Positions 1-5,709 of a DNA stretch of 5,709 bases are shown in pieces (the first letter of the stretch is position 1; every line of letters starts with the position of its first letter). The stretch is from Chitinophaga pinensis (GTDB taxonomy: Bacteria > Bacteroidota > Bacteroidia > UKL13-3). Both the position numbers and the translations under genes were made by a program. The notes below the pieces were generated by a model. That model did not search any database, was not told where the DNA came from, and was given only the letters and a program-made list of their open reading frames with translations. The DNA lies in NCBI GenBank assembly GCA_945875195.1, contig CAMCJW010000198.1, positions 1-5,709 on the forward strand. The letters are read 5' to 3'.

Positions 1-182
1 GTTGCACTGTGCCAAGTTATCCCAAAGAACCTTTAAGCCCAGGTGCCGAATCTGCCATTGATGTACAATTCAATAGCAGCGGTAAAGTAGGTACCTTTGA
101 GAAAAATGTAACCATTACCTCAAATACCATTCCCACTCAAATTTACCTAGTAATAAGAGGTGAAGTAAAAGAGAAAAAATAA
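1..182 (+). CDS. DUF1573 domain protein, 3' end only
   Basis: An open frame enters from the left edge (the first two bases finish a codon) and stops with TAA at 180-182, leaving about 59 residues of a C-terminus. The fragment begins CTVPSYPKEPLSPG and continues with a beta-rich stretch (VQFNSSGKVGTFEKNVTITS) ending in IYLVIRGEVKEKK. This matches the end of DUF1573 domains, which are Ig-like beta folds with a CGCTVP-type motif, a 'P-I-x-P-G' turn and an alternating strand pattern. DUF1573 proteins are usually exported and of unknown function. The gene often precedes yajC in Bacteroidota, frequently after nusB, and that is the order seen here, with 37 bases to yajC. The signal peptide and start lie outside the window. 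The family assignment rests on a short fragment plus context. Confidence 0.75.
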   Translation, partial: CTVPSYPKEPLSPGAESAIDVQFNSSGKVGTFEKNVTITSNTIPTQIYLVIRGEVKEKK

Positions 183-219
183 TAATCCAAAATCCAAAAC
201 TAAAAACTTAAAACTATAT

Positions 220-558
220 ATGATTAACCAAGTATTATTAATGGCGCCACCGGCTGCAGGAGCCACAGGAAACCCAGTTATGCAATTTCTTCCATTGATT
301 TTGATTTTTGTGGTTTTCTATTTCTTCATGATTTATCCTCAAATCAAAAAGAATAAAGCCCAAAAGAAGTTTCGTGAGAATTTAGGCAAAGGTGATAAGG
401 TAATTACCATTGGTGGCGTTCATGCGAAAATTTTGGAAGCTACCGAACATACTTTCTTAATTGAAAGCGAAGGTACCAAATTGCGTATCGACCGCACTGC
501 TGTATCAATGGAAGCTTCTCAAGCATTGAATACCCCTGCCAAAGAAGAAAAGAAATAA
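220..558 (+). CDS. yajC: Preprotein translocase accessory subunit YajC
   Basis: This encodes a 112-residue YajC, the small inner-membrane protein that joins SecD and SecF beside the SecYEG channel and assists protein export. A short N-terminal segment rich in Ala, Pro and Gly (residues 9-17) precedes one transmembrane helix at about residues 21-40 (FLPLILIFVVFYFFMIYP). A basic stop-transfer stretch follows (QIKKNKAQKK), then the conserved cytoplasmic domain with GDKVITIGGVHAKI at about residues 58-71. The tail is Lys/Glu-rich. Length is normal for the family. The ATG at 220 is preferred because the hydrophobic MINQVLLMAPP opening is typical of Bacteroidota YajC; the ATG at 241 is the only close alternative. 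There is no Shine-Dalgarno sequence, only an A-rich leader. It probably shares a transcript with the preceding DUF1573 gene, and a hairpin begins 12 bases after its stop codon. Confidence 0.95.
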   Translation: MINQVLLMAPPAAGATGNPVMQFLPLILIFVVFYFFMIYPQIKKNKAQKKFRENLGKGDKVITIGGVHAKILEATEHTFLIESEGTKLRIDRTAVSMEASQALNTPAKEEKK

Positions 559-570
559 TTAAAAATCTAT

Positions 571-607
571 AAACATTTGCTTTCTTTGAGAAAGCAAATG
601 TTTTGTT
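571..607 (+). terminator. Perfect 14-bp hairpin with T-rich tail between yajC and coaE
   Basis: The left arm (571-584, AAACATTTGCTTTC) is exactly complementary to the right arm (590-603), with a five-base loop TTTGA at 585-589. The right side continues TTTTGTT through 607. Only 4 of the 14 pairs are G-C, but the stem is long and perfect, as is common for terminators in AT-rich Bacteroidota. It looks like an intrinsic terminator for the yajC transcript. It is odd that the tail runs straight into the coaE ATG at 608, so on any read-through message the hairpin would sit in the coaE ribosome-binding region. It could therefore act as a terminator, as a translational brake, or as both. Confidence 0.7.
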
Positions 608-1192
608 ATGTTAAAAGTTGGGATCACTGGCAATATTGGAAGCGGTAAATCTACCGTAGCCAGAATTTTTTCTCAATTGGGAATTCCCATTTACAATGCC
701 GATTCAAGGGCTAAAGCTGTTATGTTAAAACCTGCTTTGGTTGCCGCAATTAAACAACTTTTGGGTAGTGAATCATACTCAGAAAATGGGGAATTGAACC
801 GAGCATTCATTTCCCAAAAAGTATTCAATAATTCAGCTTTACTTACCCAGTTAAACGCCTTGGTTCATCCTGCGGTATTCTTAGATTTTGATGAATGGAT
901 TTTGGATCAAACCGCCCCTTATATTTTAAAAGAAGCTGCCCTGCTTATAGAAAGCAATTCCTACAAAAATCTTGATTTATTAATTGTGGTTTTAGCAGAT
1001 TATTCCATTAGATTGGAAAGAAGCATGAAGCGCGATGGGGCAGACGAGGCCAGCATTTTGGCCCGTATGAATGCGCAAATGCCACAAGAGGATAAAGCAA
1101 AATTAGCTAGGTTTGTCATCAACAATAATGACGATTTACTCATTCCACAAGTGCTCAAAATTCACCAGCAAATTTTGCAATTGGGAGAGTGA
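608..1192 (+). CDS. coaE: Dephospho-CoA kinase
   Basis: This cytoplasmic P-loop kinase phosphorylates the 3'-hydroxyl of dephospho-CoA with ATP, the last step of coenzyme A synthesis. The 194-residue length fits the family. The Walker A loop GNIGSGKS is at residues 8-15. NADSRAK, around Asp32, is the conserved substrate-side region. LVHP follows at 85-88. ALLIES at 111-116 corresponds to the PLL(F/V)E motif. The lid region LERSMKRD at 136-143 carries the conserved arginines, and INNN at 171-174 matches the family's I-x-NN motif. The start at 608 is secure because MLKVGITGNIGSGKST is the usual N-terminus, with the P-loop eight residues in. No Shine-Dalgarno sequence is present; instead a perfect hairpin ends four bases before the ATG. 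It follows yajC by 49 bases and probably depends on read-through from it or on a promoter inside it. Confidence 0.96.
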   Translation: MLKVGITGNIGSGKSTVARIFSQLGIPIYNADSRAKAVMLKPALVAAIKQLLGSESYSENGELNRAFISQKVFNNSALLTQLNALVHPAVFLDFDEWILDQTAPYILKEAALLIESNSYKNLDLLIVVLADYSIRLERSMKRDGADEASILARMNAQMPQEDKAKLARFVINNNDDLLIPQVLKIHQQILQLGE

Positions 1193-1337
1193 ATTTAAAC
1201 ATCACCTTTGTTACTTTTTTTGTAAAAATTTAACATGTGTCATTGGTCCCAATTTCAAATAATTGATAGGCCTTTATAATTAAACCCCGAATATATTTTT
1301 TAAATCAACACCTGCAATGGAAAATAACTTGGCTTGC

Positions 1338-3620
1338 TTACTTTATCTTCAATTTGGCAAATTTCAAAACCAAAACTTTTTTTCCTGCTGAGTCAAAATC
1401 AATCGTGGCCTTTCTATTATCGCCATTTCCCTCTAAACTCTCCACCAAACCCAAACCAAATCTTTGGTGTTCTACCTTCATTCCTGCTTCTAAGTTACTA
1501 GTATCATCGGCTTCAAAATTTGGATCAACCGGAGCCTGAGTTACCGCGGCAGTTCTTGGTTGTGGCCTGTTAAAAGTAAGGGCTTTTTTAGGTAAACCGC
1601 TTAATGTAGCACTGTTTTTTTGCGCGCCATGTTCTTTCTCATTAAACTGTCCTCTTGGCCCAAATACATTTTCAAAATGTAAAAATTGTGGGTCTAATTC
1701 AGTTAAAAATCTACTAGGTTCAGCATTCACAATATTGCCAAATTTAAACCTACTGGTGGCAAAGCTAATGGTTACTTTTTTCATAGCTCTCGTAATGGCT
1801 ACATAGAACAATCTCCTTTCTTCTTCCAACTCTTGCCTGCTGTTTAAACTGAGTTGACTAGGAAATAAATTCTCCTCCAAACCCACCACATGCACATATT
1901 TATATTCCAAACCTTTTGCCGAGTGTATGGTCATTAAGCTTACATGGTCTTGGGTTTGATCCTTGTCTTTATCGTCGTTTGTTAGAAGCGCTACATCAGC
2001 CATAAAATCAGCTAAGGTTTTTGGTCTTGCAACGCCGTCTTCATCGGCTCCATCATCCAAACTAAACTCTTTTATACCATTGAGTAATGCTTCTGTATTT
2101 TCATACCTAGCAATGCCTTCAACCGTTTTGTCTTCGTACAAAGATTTCAATACGCCACTCGATTTTGCAATGTGCATGGCTACTTCGTAAACGTTGCGAT
2201 CAAGCATTGCCTGAAAACTTTTTATCATGGTTACAAAGTCTTCAATGGCACTCATGTTCTTGAACCCAATTTGATTCACTTGCTCCATTACTTGCCACAA
2301 ACTAACCTTGTGCTGGTCTGCCACAACAGCTAGTTTTTCTAAACTAGTTTTTCCAATACCGCGTGTAGGATAATTAATCACCCTTTTTAAGGCTTCTTCA
2401 TCATTTGGGTTCAAAACAATTCTGTAATAACCCAATAAATCTTTCACTTCCTTTCTCTGGTAAAAAGATAAGCCACCATAAATTTTATAGGGAATATTGA
2501 GCTTTCGCAGTGCTTCCTCCATCGACCTACTTTGGGCGTTGGTTCGATACAAAATGGCAAAATCTTTGTTCATGGCTTGGCTATTCATTTTATCTTGGAA
2601 TATTGCCGAGGCCACCATTTTGCCTTCTTCATTATCGGTTAAAGCTTTAAATACCCTAATTCTTTCACCTGGTTCATTGTCTGTCCAAACCTTCTTTTTT
2701 ATTTGGTCCCTATTTTTTTCAATAACGCTTGAGGCAGCATTCACAATGGTTTGCGTGCTTCTATAATTTTGTTCTAGTTTAAAAGTTTTTACATCTGGAA
2801 AGTCTTTTTGAAAACCCAAAATGTTTTTGATATTGGCTCCCCTAAAGGCATAAATACTCTGTGCATCATCACCAACCACAGCAATGTTTTCATTCACGGT
2901 AGCCAATTTTTTGATAATCATGTATTGCGCATGGTTGGTGTCTTGAAACTCATCAACCATGATGTACTTAAACATGTGCTGGTACTTATTCAACACATCT
3001 AAATGATTGGCAAAAAGCTTGTGGGTATTCACCAATAAATCGTCAAAATCCATGGCTCCAGCTCTAAAACACCTGTCTTGGTAAGTTTTAAAAAGTTGAC
3101 CAAATTTTGGTCGGCCGCTGCTGGCATCATTTTCGGAATATTCACTATTGCCAAGGTATTCTTCGGCCGTAATCAATACGTTTTTTGCAGCCGATATTCG
3201 TCCAAGCATATTTGATGGCTTATACAGCTTGTCATCCAATTTCATTTCCCCTAAAATGGTTTTGATTAAGCTCTTGCTATCGTCCGAATCGTAAATGGTA
3301 AAGTTTCTAGGATAACCAATTCTCTCACTTTCACTTCTTAAAATCCTTGAAAAAATACTGTGGAAAGTACCCATCCAGATATTTTTTGATTCGGTACCTA
3401 CTGCCTCATAAATCCTATGACGCATCTCTTTAGCAGCCTTGTTGGTAAAGGTGAGCGATAATATCTGAAATGGATCAACGCCATTCCTTAACATGTGTAC
3501 AATTCTATAGGTAAGTACCCTTGTTTTGCCAGAACCAGCCCCAGCAATAATCATCACTGGTCCATCAATTTGTTCTACTGCCGCCCTTTGCGAAGGGTTT
3601 AATGTCTCTAAATAATCCAC
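1338..3620 (-). CDS. pcrA: UvrD/PcrA-type ATP-dependent 3'-5' DNA helicase
   Basis: This is a 760-residue superfamily 1A helicase that unwinds DNA with ATP and acts in repair and in clearing stalled complexes. All motifs are present: Q motif LNPSQRAAV (7-15), Walker A AGAGSGKT (26-33), Ia LTFTNKAAKEM (56-66), Ib GTFHS (84-88), Walker B VDEFQDT (222-228), III GDDAQSIYAFRGA (250-262), IV LEQNYRST with Arg287 (282-289), YGGLSFYQRKEVKDLL (381-396), V VSLMTIHSAKGLEY (560-573) and VI EERRLFYVAITRA with Arg611 (600-612). A variable linker leads to the C-terminal tail (710-760), whose VEHQRFGLG resembles the Tudor-like RNA polymerase-binding tail of PcrA/UvrD. The start codon is GTG (plus-strand CAC at 3618-3620). 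No in-frame ATG lies between it and the upstream stop at 3651-3653, and the next Met (23) would delete the Q motif. PcrA and UvrD cannot be separated firmly by eye. Confidence 0.96.
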   Translation of the reverse strand: MDYLETLNPSQRAAVEQIDGPVMIIAGAGSGKTRVLTYRIVHMLRNGVDPFQILSLTFTNKAAKEMRHRIYEAVGTESKNIWMGTFHSIFSRILRSESERIGYPRNFTIYDSDDSKSLIKTILGEMKLDDKLYKPSNMLGRISAAKNVLITAEEYLGNSEYSENDASSGRPKFGQLFKTYQDRCFRAGAMDFDDLLVNTHKLFANHLDVLNKYQHMFKYIMVDEFQDTNHAQYMIIKKLATVNENIAVVGDDAQSIYAFRGANIKNILGFQKDFPDVKTFKLEQNYRSTQTIVNAASSVIEKNRDQIKKKVWTDNEPGERIRVFKALTDNEEGKMVASAIFQDKMNSQAMNKDFAILYRTNAQSRSMEEALRKLNIPYKIYGGLSFYQRKEVKDLLGYYRIVLNPNDEEALKRVINYPTRGIGKTSLEKLAVVADQHKVSLWQVMEQVNQIGFKNMSAIEDFVTMIKSFQAMLDRNVYEVAMHIAKSSGVLKSLYEDKTVEGIARYENTEALLNGIKEFSLDDGADEDGVARPKTLADFMADVALLTNDDKDKDQTQDHVSLMTIHSAKGLEYKYVHVVGLEENLFPSQLSLNSRQELEEERRLFYVAITRAMKKVTISFATSRFKFGNIVNAEPSRFLTELDPQFLHFENVFGPRGQFNEKEHGAQKNSATLSGLPKKALTFNRPQPRTAAVTQAPVDPNFEADDTSNLEAGMKVEHQRFGLGLVESLEGNGDNRKATIDFDSAGKKVLVLKFAKLKIK

Positions 3621-3624
3621 CCAA

Positions 3625-3632
3625 CAAAGGTA
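3625..3632 (-). promoter_or_regulatory. Candidate -7 promoter element for the pcrA helicase
   Basis: Read on the minus strand, this is TACCTTTG, an exact match to the Bacteroidota -7 consensus TAnnTTTG. It is the only such match on that strand in the divergent spacer. It ends four bases before the GTG start, so transcription would begin at or almost at the start codon, giving a message with little or no 5' leader. I see no TTG at the usual 19-21 base distance upstream, so the -33 element is missing or divergent and the call is tentative. Confidence 0.4.
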
Positions 3633-3796
3633 GGTTAAGAAATCTTTTTGTTAGGAACTAAGATTTCAACATAGGAAATATTATATAACAGCATGCTGAG
3701 AGTTATTGTAAAAATAGTATTCACACAGAAATGGCTTAACGATTTCTTTATTAGACAGTTGTTAGTGTTCTCAAGGGTAATTTCCTGCCAAATAGC

Positions 3797-3826
3797 TTGT
3801 AGGATAGCATTATTTTGGTACTTTTG
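3797..3826 (+). promoter_or_regulatory. Bacteroidota-type promoter for the M20 dipeptidase gene
   Basis: TTG at 3797-3799 and TACTTTTG at 3819-3826 match the Bacteroidota -33 (TTG/TTTG) and -7 (TAnnTTTG) elements with a 19-base spacer, which is in the preferred range. The -7 box ends 20 bases before the ATG at 3847, so the leader would be only about 12-17 bases of A/T-rich sequence (ATTTTAATATACCTATTTC) with no Shine-Dalgarno motif. No other exact -7 match is present on the plus strand of this spacer. Confidence 0.65.
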
Positions 3827-3846
3827 AATTTTAATATACCTATTTC

Positions 3847-5223
3847 ATGTTGAACCAATATTTAGACCAAAACAAGCAAAAGTTTTTAGATGAACTTTTT
3901 GAATTACTACGCATCCCTTCTATTAGCGCTGATCCGGCTTATCACAATGATATTGTTGAGGCAGCAAATTATATTAAAAATAAACTTATAGCAGCTGGTG
4001 CCGACAAGGTTGAACTTTGCGAAACTGCTGGTAATCCTATTGTTTATGGGGAGAAAATAATTGACCCTAGTTTGCCTACAGTATTGGTTTATGGTCATTA
4101 TGATGTGCAGCCTGCGGTTCCATTAGATTTATGGGATACGCCTCCGTTTGAACCAACCATTCGTAAAACAGCAGTGCATCCTGATGGCGCCATATTTGCC
4201 CGTGGTGCCTGCGACGATAAAGGTCAGGTTTACATGCACGTGAAAGCCTTTGAAACAATGATGGCCAATAATACCTTGCCTTGTAATGTAAAATTTATGA
4301 TTGAGGGTGAAGAGGAAGTAGGTTCAAGCAACTTGGGCCCTTTTTGTATTGCCAATAAAGAAAAATTAAAGGCAGATGTAGTCCTCATTTCTGATACTTC
4401 TATTTTGGCCAATGATACGCCTAGCATAGATTGTGGCTTAAGAGGTTTAAGCTACATTGAAGTAGAAGTTACCGGCCCAAACCGCGATTTACACAGCGGT
4501 GTTTATGGCGGTGCAATTGCCAATCCCATTAACATTTTGGCAAAAATGATTGCCAGCATGCACGATGAAAATAACCACATCACCATTCCTGGATTTTATG
4601 ATCAAGTAGTAGAACTTTCTGCCCAAGAAAGGGCCGAATTAAATAAGGCACCTTTTGATTTAAATGAGTACAAAAAGGACCTCAATGTAGCTGAAGTTTG
4701 GGGCGAAACGGGTTACAATGTGATGGAGCGCACTGGGATCAGACCAACCCTAGATTGCAATGGTATTTGGGGAGGTTATATTGGCGAAGGTGCAAAAACT
4801 GTTTTGCCTTCCAAAGCTTTTGCCAAAATAAGTATGCGATTGGTACCTAACCAAGATTCACATTCCATTACAGAACTGTTTAAAAATCATTTCGAAAGTA
4901 TTGCCCCTAAAGGAGTAACAGTAATAGTAAAACCGCACCATGGTGGCGAGCCTGTTGTAACGCCAATAGATTCGCATGCCTACAAAGCGGCCGAAAAAGC
5001 CATGGAAAAAACTTATGGTAAAAAGCCAATTCCTACAAGAGGCGGAGGAAGTATACCTATTGTTGCCTTGTTTGAAAGAGAGCTTGGTTTAAAATCTGTA
5101 CTCATGGGATTTGGTTTAGATAGCGATGCTTTGCACTCTCCAAACGAACATTATGGCTTGTTTAATTATTATAAAGGTATCGAAACCATACCTTATTTCT
5201 TTCAGTATTTTTCAGAAAAATAA
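3847..5223 (+). CDS. M20-family metallodipeptidase (carnosinase/CPG2-like)
   Basis: This 458-residue zinc-dependent peptidase belongs to the M20 dipeptidase group, related to carnosinase and carboxypeptidase G2, and would split dipeptides or small peptides in the cytoplasm. The two-metal site is complete by comparison with the family: GHYDVQP gives His84 and Asp86, GACDDKG gives bridging Asp123, EGEEEVGS gives general base Glu156 and metal ligand Glu157, ISDTS gives Asp183, and ALHSPNEH gives His430. RDLHSGVYGG (His216) starts the inserted dimerisation or lid domain and marks the substrate-binding His. GGGSIP (about 397-402) is the conserved glycine loop near the C-terminal part of the active site. 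No signal peptide is visible. The start at 3847 fits because LDELFELLRIPSIS is the normal opening helix, and a well-placed promoter lies just upstream. It is transcribed alone, divergently from the helicase. The exact substrate cannot be read from sequence. Confidence 0.93.
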   Translation: MLNQYLDQNKQKFLDELFELLRIPSISADPAYHNDIVEAANYIKNKLIAAGADKVELCETAGNPIVYGEKIIDPSLPTVLVYGHYDVQPAVPLDLWDTPPFEPTIRKTAVHPDGAIFARGACDDKGQVYMHVKAFETMMANNTLPCNVKFMIEGEEEVGSSNLGPFCIANKEKLKADVVLISDTSILANDTPSIDCGLRGLSYIEVEVTGPNRDLHSGVYGGAIANPINILAKMIASMHDENNHITIPGFYDQVVELSAQERAELNKAPFDLNEYKKDLNVAEVWGETGYNVMERTGIRPTLDCNGIWGGYIGEGAKTVLPSKAFAKISMRLVPNQDSHSITELFKNHFESIAPKGVTVIVKPHHGGEPVVTPIDSHAYKAAEKAMEKTYGKKPIPTRGGGSIPIVALFERELGLKSVLMGFGLDSDALHSPNEHYGLFNYYKGIETIPYFFQYFSEK

Positions 5224-5308
5224 GTGGATATTTTGAAAGCTGTTTAAAATGGACCTGTACTTTATTTGCTTATAAAGAATGTGATTGCTATTGATATTTA
5301 TTAAGATA

Positions 5309-5410
5309 CATACGACCCCTTCGGGGTCGCATATATATAGCATTTAATTTCTCTATAAACATACGACCCCTTCGGGGTCGCCTATATATAGCATTTAATT
5401 TTTCTATAAA
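5309..5410. repeat. Two tandem 51-bp units, each with a 7-bp GC-rich inverted repeat
   Basis: Unit 1 (5309-5359) and unit 2 (5360-5410) are identical except at two positions (A5331 versus C5382, and C5351 versus T5402). Each opens with CATA followed by a 17-base palindromic core (5313-5329 and 5364-5380). In the core, CGACCCC pairs with GGGGTCG around a TTC triloop. An AT-rich spacer with TATATATAG, CATTTAATTT and CTATAAA follows. The core is strongly GC-rich within very AT-rich sequence. The array begins 85 bases after the dipeptidase stop. It may help end that transcript, but no T-tract follows the stems, so it looks more like a dispersed intergenic repeat (REP-like) than a canonical terminator. 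Confidence 0.9.
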
Positions 5411-5445
5411 CATACGGCCGCGTAGGGGTCGAATATGCAATTAAT
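5411..5445. repeat. Third, decayed copy of the 51-bp repeat
   Basis: A third copy starts exactly 51 bases after the second. It keeps CATACG and the right arm GGGGTCG but differs at four positions in the 21-base CATA-plus-core segment, giving CATACGGCCGCGTAGGGGTCG. The spacer is recognisable but shortened (TATGCAATTAAT against TATAGCATTTAAT). The core at 5415-5431 can still pair: C-G, G-C, G-T wobble, C-G, C-G, one G-G mismatch, then C-G. It is therefore a weakened hairpin rather than a destroyed one. Confidence 0.75.
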
Positions 5446-5592
5446 GTATGACTTACGATTTAAAAATGATAATTTGGATAAGATAGTGCAATACCATTGC
5501 TAAATTCATCGTTATAAAAATGTAATATTAGCTTTAGAAGGTAAAAATTATAATCAAAAAAGTTATTTTGCAAAGGTTTGATATTTAGCTTG
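5446..5592. other. AT-rich intergenic stretch with no recognised element
   Basis: This is the remainder of the 369-base gap between the dipeptidase and the next gene. It has no long open frame, no RNA gene and no strong hairpin. TTATTTTG at 5563-5570 is one base off the -7 consensus TAnnTTTG, but no TTG lies at the proper distance upstream, so I do not call a promoter. The earlier part of the gap (5224-5308) holds only a weak 6-bp AT-rich stem (5260-5265 with 5272-5277) before the repeat array. Confidence 0.5.
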
Positions 5593-5709
5593 ATGAAATT
5601 GTACAACAAAGTATTAAGGTTTTTATTTTTCCTGTTTTTGTGCTGCTTTTTTCAAACTGAAATAAAGGCTCAAAAAACCTATGGCTTTGAATGGATAAAA
5701 ACCTACCAG
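5593..5709 (+). CDS. Secreted protein, 5' end only; possibly PorU-like
   Basis: This frame opens at ATG 5593 and is still open at the window edge, giving 39 residues. Lys2 and Arg9 flank a polar start. A very hydrophobic segment rich in Phe, Leu and Cys (LFFLFLCCFF, residues 11-20) follows, then QTEIKAQ, so this is a signal peptide with likely cleavage after KA or nearby. The two adjacent cysteines (17-18) lie inside the hydrophobic core and are not placed like a lipobox. The mature start, QKTYGFEWIKTYQ, recalls the 'YGNEWI..YNQ' opening of type IX secretion PorU/PorU2-like C25-family proteins. That is my impression from a few residues only. An in-frame stop lies at 5551-5553, and the in-frame TTG codons at 5578 and 5590 are less likely starts. 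It has no Shine-Dalgarno sequence. Confidence 0.7.
   Translation, partial: MKLYNKVLRFLFFLFLCCFFQTEIKAQKTYGFEWIKTYQ

Noticed and set aside
92..99. TACCTTTG on the plus strand, an exact match to the -7 consensus, as an internal promoter for yajC.
   Set aside because: It lies inside the DUF1573 coding frame (encoding part of GTFE), has no TTG at the right distance upstream, and is over 100 bases from yajC. Chance within coding sequence is the simpler explanation.
1193..1337. Possible bidirectional terminator between the convergent coaE and helicase genes.
   Set aside because: Only very short or mismatched AT-rich stems can be drawn (for example ATTG with CAAT near 1240-1252). None has a solid stem followed by a T-run on either strand.
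1354..3002. Several open frames of 61-89 codons on the plus strand across the helicase gene.
   Set aside because: They are antisense shadows of a fully conserved helicase frame, show no family features, and have no promoter or start context of their own.
3689..3698. Ten-base perfect palindrome CAGCATGCTG in the divergent spacer, as a possible operator.
   Set aside because: A perfect 10-base palindrome is expected by chance roughly once in a thousand positions, so one in a 226-base spacer is unremarkable. It also does not overlap either candidate promoter.
3907..4427. Minus-strand open frames of 60-65 codons across the dipeptidase gene.
   Set aside because: They lie opposite a complete M20 peptidase with all catalytic motifs and have no recognisable protein features.
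5309..5445. CRISPR-like array.
   Set aside because: The whole 51-base unit is repeated, including the would-be spacer, there are only three copies, and no cas genes are nearby.

Overview
The window reads as an AT-rich chromosomal segment from a member of the Bacteroidota. Four things support this. The left-hand gene order (DUF1573 protein, then yajC, then coaE) is a common Bacteroidota arrangement. Exact copies of the phylum's -7 promoter motif TAnnTTTG occur where promoters are expected. Shine-Dalgarno sequences are absent before the starts, which instead follow A/T-rich leaders. The intact proteins also have a Bacteroidota look. I cannot place it below phylum level from sequence alone.

Layout, left to right. 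Positions 1-182 hold the 3' end of a DUF1573-type gene. It is followed on the same strand by yajC (220-558, Sec translocon accessory subunit) and coaE (608-1192, last step of coenzyme A synthesis). A perfect 14-bp hairpin with a T-rich tail fills the yajC-coaE gap and ends only four bases before the coaE start codon. A 145-bp gap (1193-1337) separates coaE from the convergent gene. It is AT-rich and contains no hairpin I would call a terminator for either side.

Positions 1338-3620 on the minus strand encode a full-length UvrD/PcrA-type superfamily 1 helicase with all motifs and the PcrA C-terminal tail. Its start codon is GTG, and an exact -7 promoter motif lies only four bases upstream. A 226-bp divergent spacer (3621-3846) also carries a well-formed promoter for the M20-family dipeptidase at 3847-5223.

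The right end (5224-5592) has no gene. It contains a tandem array of a 51-bp unit: two nearly identical copies and one decayed copy, each centred on a GC-rich inverted repeat that contrasts with the AT-rich surroundings. A new secreted-protein gene begins at 5593 and runs off the window. Its mature N-terminus resembles the start of type IX secretion PorU-like proteins, but this is tentative.

Functionally these are housekeeping genes (protein export, CoA synthesis, DNA repair, peptide turnover) with no sign of a shared pathway beyond a possible left-hand operon. I found no new multi-gene system. The points worth a second look are the hairpin flush against coaE, the possibly leaderless GTG start of the helicase, and the 51-bp hairpin repeats.
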